Program-made: the position numbers and the translations under genes
Shown: positions 1-8,128 of the stretch, piece after piece
Layout of the letters: each line of letters starts with the position of its first letter
How positions within the stretch are numbered: the first letter of the stretch is position 1
DNA from: Rhodococcus maanshanensis NBRC 100610
GTDB taxonomy: Bacteria; Actinomycetota; Actinomycetes; Mycobacteriales; Mycobacteriaceae
Assembly: GCF_001894865.1 (NCBI RefSeq)
Contig: NZ_BCXA01000014.1
Span: 1 to 63,599 of the forward strand
Length of the DNA: 63,599 nucleotides
Direction: 5' to 3'
Notes under the pieces: model-generated
Databases searched by the model: none
The model's input: only the letters and a program-made list of their open reading frames with translations
Told to the model about the DNA's origin: nothing

Positions 1-211
1 TCCCTTCCTTACGGGCGCGTACGCCCGGCGTGTACCAAGTCGATTTTGGGTCGATCCTTCTCGGGCATAACCCAATCTCATTCGTACACCGTCCGCAAGA
101 TTTGCGACCAGGCGGGCGCGTATGCCAGTGACGCGTCCGGGGGCGTCGCCGCACGCCCTGTTTTCCGACACCGGTTCGTCCGGTCGGTGAACAAAACCTT
201 AATATTGCGTG

Positions 212-1396
212 GTGCTCCGACTGCAACACGTTTCCGTGCGCGCGTCTTCGCCGCCTCGGATCGAGTTCGCCGGGGCCAATCTCCTCCGTGCGATCGCGGT
301 GCTCGCCGTCATCTATTCGCACATCTCGTACTACCTGATCGACGACCTCGGCTCCGGCTGGTGGCTGATCGACGGCGTCTACACGGTGCTGGTCGCCGGT
401 GGCGGGCTCAACCAGCATCTTTCGTTCCTCGGTGTCGCGATCTTCATGATGCTCACGGGGCTGATGCTCACCGCGTCGGCCACCCGGCACAGCCCAGGGC
501 GATTCCTCTTCAACCGGGTCGGACGGCTGCTGCCCGCGCTGTGGGTGGCGGTCCTGATTGCCATCGTCCTGGTGCGTCTCGGCATCAACGGGATGTTCAG
601 CGGCCAGGACGGGATCTCGAACTCCGAGGCGGCGCTCAGCTTCGTGCTCGGCGGGTTCTTCCTCACGCCCGAGGTCGCGGTGCTCGGGGTCACCTGGACC
701 CTGGTCGTGCAGGTCCTGTTCTACCTGTACTGCGTCGCGGCCCGGCCGCTGCTGAGGACGATCCCGATCGCGGTGCCCCTCGCGGGCGCGGCGCTGTGCA
801 GCGCGGTGCTGCTCTACAACCTGTACGTGCCGCAGCCGTACGCGGTGCCGATGCTGTCCAAGGTCGCCGCCACCCTGCCCGCGGTGTTCATGGGCCAGAT
901 CATCTACCTGGGCTGGGCGCGACTGGCGGACTGGCGCTGGGTCATCGTGGCGACCATGGCTCAGGCCGAGGTGGTGCGCCTGGCCACCGACAGTCACGTC
1001 TACTGGGCGGGGGACCGCTACCTGTGGACCATGTTCGTGGTCACCTGCGCGGTGTTGGTACTGGTGCGGTACGACGGCTACCTCGGCCGCTCGAGTGTCG
1101 TGCGGTGGACCGCGACCCGCAGCTACGCGATCTACCTGCTGCACACGCTGATCCTGTACCGGGTGTACGAGAACACCGTCGGCTACCTGGGCCGGACGGG
1201 CGCGGTGCTCGCCTTCCTGCTGGTGACGGCAGGCGCGGCGGAACTGCTGTACCGGTTCGTGGAGGTGCCCGCGAGCCGATGGATCGGCGCGCAGTCACAC
1301 CGCTTCGGGCGGTCCGATCAGAGCACGACGAACGCGACGACGCCGACGATCACGAGGACCAGCACGCCGATCAGGACCGCGGGCGCGATCGACTGA
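212..1396 (+). CDS. Acyltransferase 3 family membrane protein
   Basis: Integral-membrane O-acyltransferase of the acyltransferase-3 family, which moves acyl groups onto sugars or other envelope or secreted molecules; the substrate cannot be told. The first membrane segment carries the family's N-terminal pattern (NLLRAIAVLAVIYSH, with the conserved His) and about ten hydrophobic segments follow, ending in a typical VEVPASRW segment. About 394 residues, usual for the family. GTG codons lie at 209 and 212; the second is preferred because a TAATAT box at 200-205 sits six bases upstream, as in leaderless transcripts. The last 26 codons overlap the convergent gene at 1318-1710. The 1-208 stretch upstream holds no gene that I can support. 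Confidence 0.85.
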   Translation: MLRLQHVSVRASSPPRIEFAGANLLRAIAVLAVIYSHISYYLIDDLGSGWWLIDGVYTVLVAGGGLNQHLSFLGVAIFMMLTGLMLTASATRHSPGRFLFNRVGRLLPALWVAVLIAIVLVRLGINGMFSGQDGISNSEAALSFVLGGFFLTPEVAVLGVTWTLVVQVLFYLYCVAARPLLRTIPIAVPLAGAALCSAVLLYNLYVPQPYAVPMLSKVAATLPAVFMGQIIYLGWARLADWRWVIVATMAQAEVVRLATDSHVYWAGDRYLWTMFVVTCAVLVLVRYDGYLGRSSVVRWTATRSYAIYLLHTLILYRVYENTVGYLGRTGAVLAFLLVTAGAAELLYRFVEVPASRWIGAQSHRFGRSDQSTTNATTPTITRTSTPIRTAGAID

Positions 1397-1710
1397 CGCC
1401 CGCGCGCTTGTCGATCGTGCGCGACCGCGGGTTCCGGAGCGAGCCAGGGCGGGCTGACCGGGGGCGCGCCGAACTCGGGGTCGGCAGGCGCGATCACGGG
1501 CTCGGTCGGAGCAGGGGGCGCCGGCCTCGCGATCACGGGCTCGGTCGGCTTCGGCGGCGCGGGCAGCGGCGCCGCGACAACCGGCGGCGCCGAGCGGGGC
1601 TGCCCGGATCGCTGCTGCGCGGGTTTCGGGTCCGGTCGCGTTGCGCCCCACTTGAACGGCGGCGGGAACGGAGATCCCTGCGCGTCGCCCTCGGGTTCCT
1701 GAGGTGACAT
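1318..1710 (-). CDS. Proline-rich protein with C-terminal membrane anchor
   Basis: Small protein of about 130 residues that I do not recognise. The N-terminal three quarters is rich in Pro, Ala and Glu, with a repeated PTEPVIA motif. The C-terminus is a single hydrophobic helix (PAVLIGVLVLVIVGVVAFVVL), so it looks like a tail-anchored protein with a disordered cytoplasmic arm. The start at 1710 is chosen because GGAGG lies five bases upstream; an in-frame start exists at 1749 without such a site. Its 3' end overlaps the convergent acyltransferase gene by 79 bases. Actinobacteria often have such linkers, but no function can be given. Confidence 0.6.
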   Translation of the reverse strand: MSPQEPEGDAQGSPFPPPFKWGATRPDPKPAQQRSGQPRSAPPVVAAPLPAPPKPTEPVIARPAPPAPTEPVIAPADPEFGAPPVSPPWLAPEPAVAHDRQARGRQSIAPAVLIGVLVLVIVGVVAFVVL

Positions 1711-1835
1711 CTGCGCCTCCTGCCACGACGGTCGGCCCCCCGACTGCACCGGCGAGCTTACCGAGGCGCGCGGGTGCCGAGCCCGAGGAACGCCGACGGA
1801 ACTGCTGCCGCGGCGGCCGCGCGTAGCATCGGATC

Positions 1836-2546
1836 ATGTCCTGGTACGACGACATCCTCGGCCGCTCGGCGGCGAAAACTGCGATCGTGACGGCCGAAGA
1901 GGCGCTGCCCGGCCGCACCCAGCCGCTGCCTGTTCCCGGCGCCCACTACGTCAACGGGCACCCGCTGACCCCGCCGTTCCCGGAGGGAATGCAGACCGCG
2001 GTCGTCGGCATGGGCTGCTTCTGGGGCGCCGAGAAGGAGTACTGGCAGCTCGACGGCGTGTACAGCACCGCGGCCGGGTACGCGGGCGGGTTCACCCCGA
2101 ACCCCACGTACGAGGAGGTCTGCTCGGGCCGGACCGGGCACACCGAGGTGGTGCTCGTGGTCTTCGATCCGGCGGTAATCGGCTACGCGAGTGTGCTGCA
2201 GCAGTTCTGGGAGAACCACGACCCCACGCAGGGTCTGCGGCAGGGCAACGACCACGGCTCCCAGTACCGTTCCGCGATCTACACCACCGACGACGGGCAG
2301 CAGGCGATCGCGCACGCCACCGCGGAGACGTTCGCGGTCCGGTTGGCCGACGCCGGGTACGGGGCGATCACCACCGAGATCGCCCCGCTCCGCGAGTTCT
2401 ACTACGCCGAGGACTATCACCAGCAGTACCTCGCCAAGAACCCCGGCGGCTACTGCCCTGTGCACGCCACCGGCGTCAGCTGCCCGGTCGGGCTGCTGAA
2501 GCAGGACGAGGTGCCAGCGCAGAAGGACATCCTGCCGCCGAGCTGA
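1836..2546 (+). CDS. msrA: Peptide-methionine (S)-S-oxide reductase MsrA
   Basis: Cytoplasmic repair enzyme that reduces methionine-S-sulfoxide in proteins and free Met using thioredoxin. The 236-residue protein has the family signature GCFWG at residues 60-64 with catalytic Cys61, the GYAGG and GRTGHTEVV motifs, and a C-terminal [16 protein letters not shown] segment that supplies the recycling cysteines. The 50-residue extension before the core is seen in many actinobacterial MsrA proteins. A TAGCAT box at 1824-1829 ends six bases before the ATG and there is no Shine-Dalgarno site, so the message may be leaderless. It is convergent with the LLM oxidoreductase downstream. Confidence 0.95.
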   Translation: MSWYDDILGRSAAKTAIVTAEEALPGRTQPLPVPGAHYVNGHPLTPPFPEGMQTAVVGMGCFWGAEKEYWQLDGVYSTAAGYAGGFTPNPTYEEVCSGRTGHTEVVLVVFDPAVIGYASVLQQFWENHDPTQGLRQGNDHGSQYRSAIYTTDDGQQAIAHATAETFAVRLADAGYGAITTEIAPLREFYYAEDYHQQYLAKNPGGYCPVHATGVSCPVGLLKQDEVPAQKDILPPS

Positions 2547-2562
2547 ACCGACCGCCCGACGT

Positions 2563-3492
2563 TCAGTCGAGCTGCGGCAGCACCTCGTTCGCGACCAGCT
2601 CCAGGTGGTCGAGGTCCTCGAGGTCGAGGGTCTGCAGGTAGATCCGGCTCGCCCCGAGCTCGCCATACCGTCCGATCTTGTCGACGAGCTCGGCGGGCGA
2701 CCCGGCAGCGCCGTTCTCCCGCAGCTCGGCGACCTCCCGCCCGATGCGCGCGGCGCGGGCGGCGAGCTCGCTCTCGGTGCGGCCGCAGCAGAGCACCAGC
2801 GCATTGGAGTAGGTGAGCTCGGCTGGGTCGCGGTCGATCGTGCGGCAGGCCTGGCGCACCCGCTCGAACTGGGTGGCGGTGCCGTCGAGGGAGACGAACG
2901 GCAGGTTGAACTCGTCGGCGTAGCGGGCCGTCAGCTCGGGGGTGCGGCGCTTGCCCATGCCGCCCATGATGATCGGCGGCCCGGCATGGTGGAACGGCTT
3001 CGGCAGCGCGGGCGAGTCCTCGATGCGGTGGTGCGCGCCGTCGAAGGAGAAGGTCTCGCCGACCGGGGTCTCCCACATGCCGGTGATCACCGCCAGCGAT
3101 TCCTCGAGCCGGTCGAAGCGCTCCTTCAGCGACGGGAAGGGGATGCCGTAGGCGAGGTGCTCCTCCTCGTACCACCCGGCGCCGATGCCGAACTCCACCC
3201 GGCCTTCGCTCATCGCATCCACCTGGGCCACGCTGATCGCCAGCGGACCCGGGTAGCGGAACGTCGCGGAGGTGACCAGCGTGCCGAGCCGGATCGACGA
3301 CGTCTCGCGGGCGAGGCCGGCCAGGGTGATCCAGGCATCGGTGGGGCCGGGCAGCCCGTCGGAGTTCATCGCCAGGTAGTGGTCGGATCGGAAGAAGGCT
3401 CCGTAGCCGAGGTCCTCGGCGGCCTGCGCGACGCGCAGCAACTGCTCGTAGGTGGCGCCCTGCTGCGGTTCGGTGAAGATTCTCAGCTCCAT
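2563..3492 (-). CDS. LLM class F420-dependent oxidoreductase
   Basis: Luciferase-like TIM-barrel oxidoreductase of about 309 residues, expected to use coenzyme F420 or FMN. The protein begins MELRIFTEPQQGATYEQLLR and shows the family's LGYGAFFRSDHYLAM, LGTLVTSATFRYPGPLAI and FGIGAGWYEEEHLAYGIPFP motifs, then the PPIIMGGMGKRRTPELTARYADEFN segment that shapes the cofactor site. The ATG at 3492 gives the family's normal N-terminus; longer in-frame extensions have no homologous look. It ends next to msrA in convergent orientation and is divergent from the rhodanese gene. The substrate is unknown; F420 use is inferred from family and lineage. Confidence 0.88.
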   Translation of the reverse strand: MELRIFTEPQQGATYEQLLRVAQAAEDLGYGAFFRSDHYLAMNSDGLPGPTDAWITLAGLARETSSIRLGTLVTSATFRYPGPLAISVAQVDAMSEGRVEFGIGAGWYEEEHLAYGIPFPSLKERFDRLEESLAVITGMWETPVGETFSFDGAHHRIEDSPALPKPFHHAGPPIIMGGMGKRRTPELTARYADEFNLPFVSLDGTATQFERVRQACRTIDRDPAELTYSNALVLCCGRTESELAARAARIGREVAELRENGAAGSPAELVDKIGRYGELGASRIYLQTLDLEDLDHLELVANEVLPQLD

Positions 3493-3565
3493 GCGTGCCA
3501 GCCTGCCGTATCCGGCGCGGGCGCTCCACCGACGAGCCGCAGCCGAACGTGACAGTATCGATGGT

Positions 3566-3910
3566 GTGAGCTTTGGTGACGTGCCCTCGGTGCCCGCTGC
3601 GGAGGTACCGGCCGAGCTGTCCGACTCGGTGATCCTGCTGGACGTGCGTGAGGACGATGAGTGGGCGGACGGGCACGCGCCCGGCGCGCTGCACATCCCG
3701 ATGGTCGACGTCCCCGCGCGGATGACCGAGATCGACATCGACGCCGAGGTGTACGTGGTGTGCCGTTCGGGTGGCCGGTCGATGCGGGTGGTCGAATACC
3801 TCAACCAGGTCGGGTTCGACGCGGTGAACGTCATCGACGGGATGGTGGCCTGGCAGAAATGTGGCCGGCCGTTGACCGCCGACGGCGGCGGGTCGGCAAA
3901 GATCTACTAG
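3566..3910 (+). CDS. Single-domain rhodanese-like protein
   Basis: Rhodanese-homology protein of 114 residues, likely a cytoplasmic sulfurtransferase or sulfane-sulfur carrier. It has the CH2A-like LLDVREDDEWADGHAPGALHIP segment at residues 24-45 and the active loop CRSGGRS with catalytic Cys66, then the VVEYLNQVGFDAVNVIDGMVAW tail typical of GlpE/PspE-like single domains. The GTG at 3566 is chosen because upstream codons lack rhodanese similarity and CAGTAT at 3553-3558 sits seven bases before it. The DUF4328 gene begins on the very next base after the stop codon, so these genes and the phosphodiesterase after them probably form one transcript. Confidence 0.88.
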   Translation: MSFGDVPSVPAAEVPAELSDSVILLDVREDDEWADGHAPGALHIPMVDVPARMTEIDIDAEVYVVCRSGGRSMRVVEYLNQVGFDAVNVIDGMVAWQKCGRPLTADGGGSAKIY

Positions 3911-4879
3911 ATGAGCACCGTTCAGGTCTGTGCGCGCTGCGCCGCCCGATGGCCGGTCGTCGGGGGCCCGGCGCAGTGGTGCCCGCGGTGCCACGGCGTG
4001 CTGCTCTCGCCGACGGACCCGGCGCGCCCGGAACCGCCGAACCTGCGCAACTTCCGGTGGGTCGCCCGACGGCCAGGGGCGGCGGCAACGCGGGCCCCCG
4101 CGACCAGGAACCCGACCGAACCGGGCCCGCCGTCCTACCGCGAGATCCCCCGCTGGGGCCTGCGCGACGTGCCCCCCGCGCCCGACGGGGAACCGGTGGC
4201 CGGGCGTCGTGAGCAGCTCGCCGAGCTGGCTCCCGCCCTGCTCAGCGCCACCGCGGCGCTGTTCGCGCTGGCTGCGCTCGCCGAACTGTTCCGCTACGGG
4301 TTGCTGCTGCGCAACCGGAGCACGTTGATCGGGCCGGGGCTGCTCGCCGTGTCCGACGGGCTGGTCGGCGCGGCAGGCCTGCTCGCCCCGATCGTCGCCG
4401 TGTGCGCCGCCGTGGCCGGCGTCGGCTGGCTGGTGGGGGCCCGGCGACGGGCCTTCGCCCGCAGCGGGCACGTCGACCCGCGCCGCCCGTCGACGCTCGC
4501 CCTCGGCTGCCTGGTCCCGGTGGTGAACCTGGCGATGCCGGGGGTGTTCCTGACCGAGCTGGACGAGCCGGACCCGCAGACGCGCAAGCTGATCCGGGTG
4601 TGGTGGGGCACCTGGGCCTGCGGCGGTGTGCTCTTCGCGGTGAATCTGTGGTGGCGCACGCTGGACTCGCTGCAGGCGCAGGCCGACGGGGTGCTGCTCG
4701 CGGCGGTCACCGATCTGGTGGCGGTCGCGGTTGCGGTGTTGACGTTGCTGGTCATCCACCGCGTCGACGGTCTGAGCCCGACCGGGAAGCAGCGCGAGCT
4801 CACCCGCTGGGTCGTCGCGGTACCCGAGCAGACCGAGCCGACCAAGACCCAGGAGCGCGTGGAAGCGGGGACGTCGTGA
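3911..4879 (+). CDS. DUF4328 membrane protein with zinc ribbon
   Basis: Protein of 322 residues with an N-terminal zinc ribbon (Cys7, Cys10, Cys24, Cys27), a basic proline-rich linker, and a DUF4328 domain of several transmembrane helices from about residue 105 to 290. DUF4328 has no established biochemical role. Its start codon follows the rhodanese stop codon directly, and its own TGA overlaps the GTG of the next gene (GTGA), which points to translational coupling. From memory, M. tuberculosis has the same pair (Rv3843c upstream of glpQ1), so the coupling with a glycerophosphodiesterase is conserved. The function is not assigned. Confidence 0.85.
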   Translation: MSTVQVCARCAARWPVVGGPAQWCPRCHGVLLSPTDPARPEPPNLRNFRWVARRPGAAATRAPATRNPTEPGPPSYREIPRWGLRDVPPAPDGEPVAGRREQLAELAPALLSATAALFALAALAELFRYGLLLRNRSTLIGPGLLAVSDGLVGAAGLLAPIVAVCAAVAGVGWLVGARRRAFARSGHVDPRRPSTLALGCLVPVVNLAMPGVFLTELDEPDPQTRKLIRVWWGTWACGGVLFAVNLWWRTLDSLQAQADGVLLAAVTDLVAVAVAVLTLLVIHRVDGLSPTGKQRELTRWVVAVPEQTEPTKTQERVEAGTS

Positions 4880-5634
4880 GCCCCGACCATCGAAGTCCCC
4901 GCGTCGTCGCGCACCGCGGCGCATCAGCCGCCCTGCCCGAACACACCCTCGCCGCGTACGAGCTGGCCCTCGACCAGGGCGCCGACGGGCTGGAATGCGA
5001 CGTTCGGCTGACCCGCGACGGACACCTGGTGTGCGTGCACGACCGACGCATCGACCGCATTTCGTCGGGCACCGGGCTGGTCAGCGAGATGACGCTCAAG
5101 CACCTCAACGAGCTCGAGTTCGGTGCCAACGGGGAGCCGGTGCTCACCCTCGCTCAGCTGATCTCGCTGGTGCTCGACCACACCAGCCGCCCGATCAAGC
5201 TCTTCATCGAGACCAAACACCCGGTCCGCTTCGGCGGGCTGGTGGAGAGCAAGGTGCTCGCGGAGCTGTCCCGGTTCGGGCTGTCCTCGCCCGCGTCCGC
5301 TGACCACTCCCGCGCGGTCATCATGTCGTTCTCGGCGGCCGCGGTCTGGCGGATCCGCCGGTCGGCGCCGCTGCTGCCGACGGTGCTGCTCGGGGAGTCG
5401 TCCCGATACCTGGGTGGCGGCGCGGCGACCACCGTTGGCGCCACCGCGGTCGGCCCGTCCATCAAGTCGTTGCGCGAGCACCCGGAGATCGTGAACCGGG
5501 CGGCCGCGGCGGGCAGGGCCACGTACTGCTGGACGGTCGACGACTTCGACGACGTCCAGCTGTGCCGGGAGCTCGGTGTCGGCTGGATCGCCACCAACCA
5601 TCCGGGCCGGACCAAGGAGTGGCTCGCCCGGTAG
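4876..5634 (+). CDS. glpQ1: Glycerophosphodiester phosphodiesterase
   Basis: GDPD-family enzyme of 252 residues that hydrolyses glycerophosphodiesters to glycerol-3-phosphate plus an alcohol, for lipid turnover or phosphate scavenging. It shows the catalytic HRG (His13), the metal-binding ECD (Glu40, Asp42) and VHD (His55), the later IETK segment, and the C-terminal WTVD and GWIATNHP motifs. There is no signal peptide, so it should act in the cytoplasm. It starts at a GTG overlapping the DUF4328 stop. The symbol follows the position of M. tuberculosis glpQ1 near the ferritin bfrB. Confidence 0.9.
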   Translation: MSPDHRSPRVVAHRGASAALPEHTLAAYELALDQGADGLECDVRLTRDGHLVCVHDRRIDRISSGTGLVSEMTLKHLNELEFGANGEPVLTLAQLISLVLDHTSRPIKLFIETKHPVRFGGLVESKVLAELSRFGLSSPASADHSRAVIMSFSAAAVWRIRRSAPLLPTVLLGESSRYLGGGAATTVGATAVGPSIKSLREHPEIVNRAAAAGRATYCWTVDDFDDVQLCRELGVGWIATNHPGRTKEWLAR

Positions 5635-5657
5635 CCGCGACGTGTAGGTTTCCCGAC

Positions 5658-6572
5658 GTGGGTAAGAGCAAAAGAAACAGTGGTCCGAAGCCCGGCAGCA
5701 ACCGCGCGGCGAAGCTCGCCGAGCGCCGCGCCGCCCAGGAGAGCGCCGCGGCCGCCGCGGTGCCGCGCCCGTTCGAGGGCCTGGCAGCCGAGTGCGATCT
5801 CGTCGCGATGCGCGAGTTCGTCCCGTCCGCAACGGCGACGTTGCCGCTGACCGGCGGCGAGCGCACGGTCGTCGCCGCGACGGTGCTGCCCGGCGCGGTG
5901 GCGGGCCTCGTCCGCGACGAAACCGACTCCGCGACAGGATTCGTCGGCCTGCAGGTGCCCGGCCAGTCCACCGATCTCTCGGCCGATCTGGCCGCCGCCG
6001 TCAACTGGGCCGCCACCGCGGAGCCGGGGCAGTCCCTCGCCGCGGCCGACGCCGAGCCGGGCGGACCGCGCCTCGGCGACGTGATCGAGGCGGGCACGCT
6101 GCTGGAGATCAGCGTGCACCAGGACTTCAACTGGTGGATCCCGGAGGGCGTCACGCCCGCCCCGGAGGTCGCCGCCACGGTCGAGCAGGCCAACTCGGTG
6201 ATCATGCCGTCCGCTCGCCTCGAGAGCGAGGGCGTCGTCGCCGCGTGGTGGGTCGACGCGGGGGAGAAGGCGCACCTGCGCTGGGTCCGGCCCGAGGACG
6301 AGGACCAGCTGATGCTGGCCCTGGCCCGCGTGCACGCGTCCGGTGGGCTGCATCTCGGCGAGGGGTCGCGGTACGCCGGGTCGTTCCGCACCCACGGTCT
6401 GCTGGTCCCGGTGTTCGACCTCGACCCCGAGCGGCACGCCCAGGAGTGGGCGCCTGCGACCGCGGAGCTCGGCGAGCGGCTGGCCGACGCGCTTGCCGTC
6501 GACGCGCCGCTCACCTCCGACGAGCTGCGCTCGCGCGACGGCCTGCGCGCCCGTCAGGTCACCCTGCGCTGA
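5658..6572 (+). CDS. DUF5926 family protein
   Basis: Protein of 304 residues matching actinobacterial DUF5926. The N-terminus is a short basic stretch (GKSKRNSGPKPGSNRAAKL) that could bind nucleic acid. The rest is an alpha/beta domain containing the aromatic motif SVHQDFNWWIPEG and a C-terminal acidic region. No enzyme motif is visible and the family's role is not established. The GTG at 5658 has TAGGTT at 5645-5650 seven bases upstream and no ribosome site, so the message may be leaderless and separate from the glpQ1 transcript. It converges on the oxidoreductase at 6654. Confidence 0.82.
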   Translation: MGKSKRNSGPKPGSNRAAKLAERRAAQESAAAAAVPRPFEGLAAECDLVAMREFVPSATATLPLTGGERTVVAATVLPGAVAGLVRDETDSATGFVGLQVPGQSTDLSADLAAAVNWAATAEPGQSLAAADAEPGGPRLGDVIEAGTLLEISVHQDFNWWIPEGVTPAPEVAATVEQANSVIMPSARLESEGVVAAWWVDAGEKAHLRWVRPEDEDQLMLALARVHASGGLHLGEGSRYAGSFRTHGLLVPVFDLDPERHAQEWAPATAELGERLADALAVDAPLTSDELRSRDGLRARQVTLR

Positions 6573-6574
6573 TC

Positions 6575-6654
6575 AGGAGCGGCTGCGCCGCCTGTGAGCG
6601 CTTACCGGGTCCCTGGACTCCACAAGCACGCACGGGCGGCGCGGCCGCACTCCT
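6575..6654. terminator. Imperfect inverted repeat between convergent genes
   Basis: Two GC-rich arms (6575-6592 and 6635-6654) pair over about 17 bases with a two-base bulge and one mismatch, separated by about 42 bases. They lie exactly between the stop codons of two convergent genes. A role as a bidirectional transcription end is plausible but weak, because the loop is long and there is no U tract. Confidence 0.35.
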
Positions 6655-7592
6655 CATACGTCGAGGACGACCTTGCCGGGGATACCCCGTCGCTTGGCGA
6701 GAAACGCGGTCCGCGCCTCGGCGAGCGGGTAGGCGGCACCGACGTGGGGACGCAGTACCCCCTGCTCCGCCAGCCGCGCGAGTTCCAGGAGCTCGTGTCG
6801 GTCGGGTTCGACGATGAAGAAGACCGCGCGACCGTCGACGGGGGTGACCGGCGGCGGCGCCGTGATCGACACCAGCGTCCCACCGGGCCGCACGAGCGCG
6901 GCCGAGCGTGCCAGCACCTCCCCGCCGACCGTGTCGAACACCAGATCCACGGGGCCGAAACGGGTCTCGTCGAGGCCGCCGGACTCGAGCGTCACGTAAT
7001 CGTCCGCGCCGTGACCGCGGGCCGTCTCCTCGCCCGCCGTCCGGCCCGTTGCGATGACCCGCGCCCCCGCGGCGTGCGCGAGCTGCACGACCAGCGAGCC
7101 GGTGCCGCCCGCGCCGCCGTGCACCACGACCGTCCGTCCGGATGCCTCGCCATACGTCAGTCCGCCGTGGCGGAAGAGTCCCTGCCATGCGGTGAGGCCG
7201 GCCAGGGGGAGTGCGGCGGCCTCCCGGAACCCGATCGCCTCGGGGATCGGGGCCAGGTTGCGGGCCTCCACGGCCACGAATTCGGCGGCGGCGCCGTCAC
7301 GGTGCCAGTCGGTCAGCCCGAACACCCGGTCCCCGACCTCGAATCCGGTGGTGCCATAGGGGATCTCGCTGACGATCCCGGCGACCTCGTGGGCCGGGAT
7401 GCTCGGGGTCCTGTCCCGGCCCGCCCGGTCCGTCCAGGTCCCCGGCCAGTCGAGCTCGTCCGGGACGAAGGAGGCGGCGCGAACGCGGACGATCACGTCG
7501 CCAGTTGCGGCCTGCGGGTACGGCGCCTCCTCGAGCACCAGGGCGTCCGGGTTGTCTGCGCCCCGGTTCTCCTGGATCCGAACGGCTCTCAC
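6654..7592 (-). CDS. NADP-dependent zinc-type oxidoreductase (quinone reductase-like)
   Basis: Medium-chain dehydrogenase/reductase of 312 residues, quinone-oxidoreductase type. The GroES-like half contains PAHEVAGIV and VGDRVFGL; the Rossmann half contains the nucleotide loop HGGAGGTGSLVVQLA and the ATGR segment that favours NADP. Structural-zinc cysteines are absent, as expected for this subgroup. It likely reduces quinones or reactive alkenals. It starts at a GTG and lies 27 bases after the carboxymuconolactone-decarboxylase-like gene on the same strand. Both are divergent from a MocR regulator that probably controls them. Confidence 0.88.
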   Translation of the reverse strand: MRAVRIQENRGADNPDALVLEEAPYPQAATGDVIVRVRAASFVPDELDWPGTWTDRAGRDRTPSIPAHEVAGIVSEIPYGTTGFEVGDRVFGLTDWHRDGAAAEFVAVEARNLAPIPEAIGFREAAALPLAGLTAWQGLFRHGGLTYGEASGRTVVVHGGAGGTGSLVVQLAHAAGARVIATGRTAGEETARGHGADDYVTLESGGLDETRFGPVDLVFDTVGGEVLARSAALVRPGGTLVSITAPPPVTPVDGRAVFFIVEPDRHELLELARLAEQGVLRPHVGAAYPLAEARTAFLAKRRGIPGKVVLDV

Positions 7593-7619
7593 TTCTCGAT
7601 ACCCCTCAGGGACGTCGGC

Positions 7620-8078
7620 TCAGCGGACCGGAGGGACACGGCGGGTGCTGACCGCGATCCGGTTCCACGAGTTGATGGTGAAGATGACGGCGATCAGCTG
7701 GGACAGCTCGCGCTCGTCGAACTGCTCTGCGGCCCTTGCGTACACCTCGTCGGGGACGAAGCCGTCGGTCAACACGGTGACCGCCTCGGTGAGGGCAAGG
7801 GCCGCGCGCTCCCGCTCGGTGTAGAGGTTCGGCACCTCCTCCCAGGCGTTGAGGAGGAAGAGCTTCTGCTCGCTGATACCGATCTTGCGGGCGTCCTGGG
7901 TGTGCATGTCGAGGCACCAGGCGCAGTGGTTGATCTGTGAGGCACGGGTGAGCACGAGCTCGACGAGGACCGGGTCGAGGCCCTTCTTGGCGGCCGCGTC
8001 GAGGGCGATCATCGCCTGGTAGACCTCGGGGGACTGCTTGAAGATGTTGACCCGCTGTGCTGTCTCGGTTGTCGTCAT
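7620..8078 (-). CDS. Carboxymuconolactone decarboxylase/AhpD-like protein
   Basis: Small cytoplasmic protein of 152 residues from the CMD/AhpD superfamily. It carries the redox motif CAWCLDMH (Cys52, Cys55, His59), diagnostic of the peroxidase-type branch, and the usual all-helical pattern ending AVIFTINSWNRIAVSTR. Such proteins act as alkylhydroperoxidase or disulfide-redox partners. It is the first gene of a two-gene unit with the oxidoreductase downstream. The start codon is 50 bases from the divergent MocR-type gene, and a tandem repeat lies in that gap, so control by that regulator is likely. Confidence 0.9.
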   Translation of the reverse strand: MTTTETAQRVNIFKQSPEVYQAMIALDAAAKKGLDPVLVELVLTRASQINHCAWCLDMHTQDARKIGISEQKLFLLNAWEEVPNLYTERERAALALTEAVTVLTDGFVPDEVYARAAEQFDERELSQLIAVIFTINSWNRIAVSTRRVPPVR

Positions 8079-8100
8079 GGGAATGACTCTAGGCGGAGAA

Positions 8101-8126
8101 TGGACCGAATGAGTGGTTCAATTGAG
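8101..8126. promoter_or_regulatory. Tandem 13-base repeat, candidate MocR operator
   Basis: Two directly abutting 13-base copies, TGGACCGAATGAG and TGGTTCAATTGAG, match at nine positions. They fill the gap between divergent genes, immediately before the GTG of the MocR-type regulator. MocR/PdxR-type proteins commonly bind direct repeats, so this is the likely operator for both promoters. This is inferred from position and layout only. Confidence 0.5.
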
Positions 8127-8128
8127 CG

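Noticed and set aside
46-1707. 553-codon plus-strand open frame at the left end
   Set aside because: Runs in another frame over the acyltransferase and over the small membrane gene; encodes Arg-rich text with no motif.
2450-4924. 824-codon open frame on the minus strand
   Set aside because: Arg/Gly/Pro-rich composition with no domain; it runs opposite to msrA, the rhodanese and DUF4328 genes and in another frame of the LLM gene. A typical high-GC shadow.
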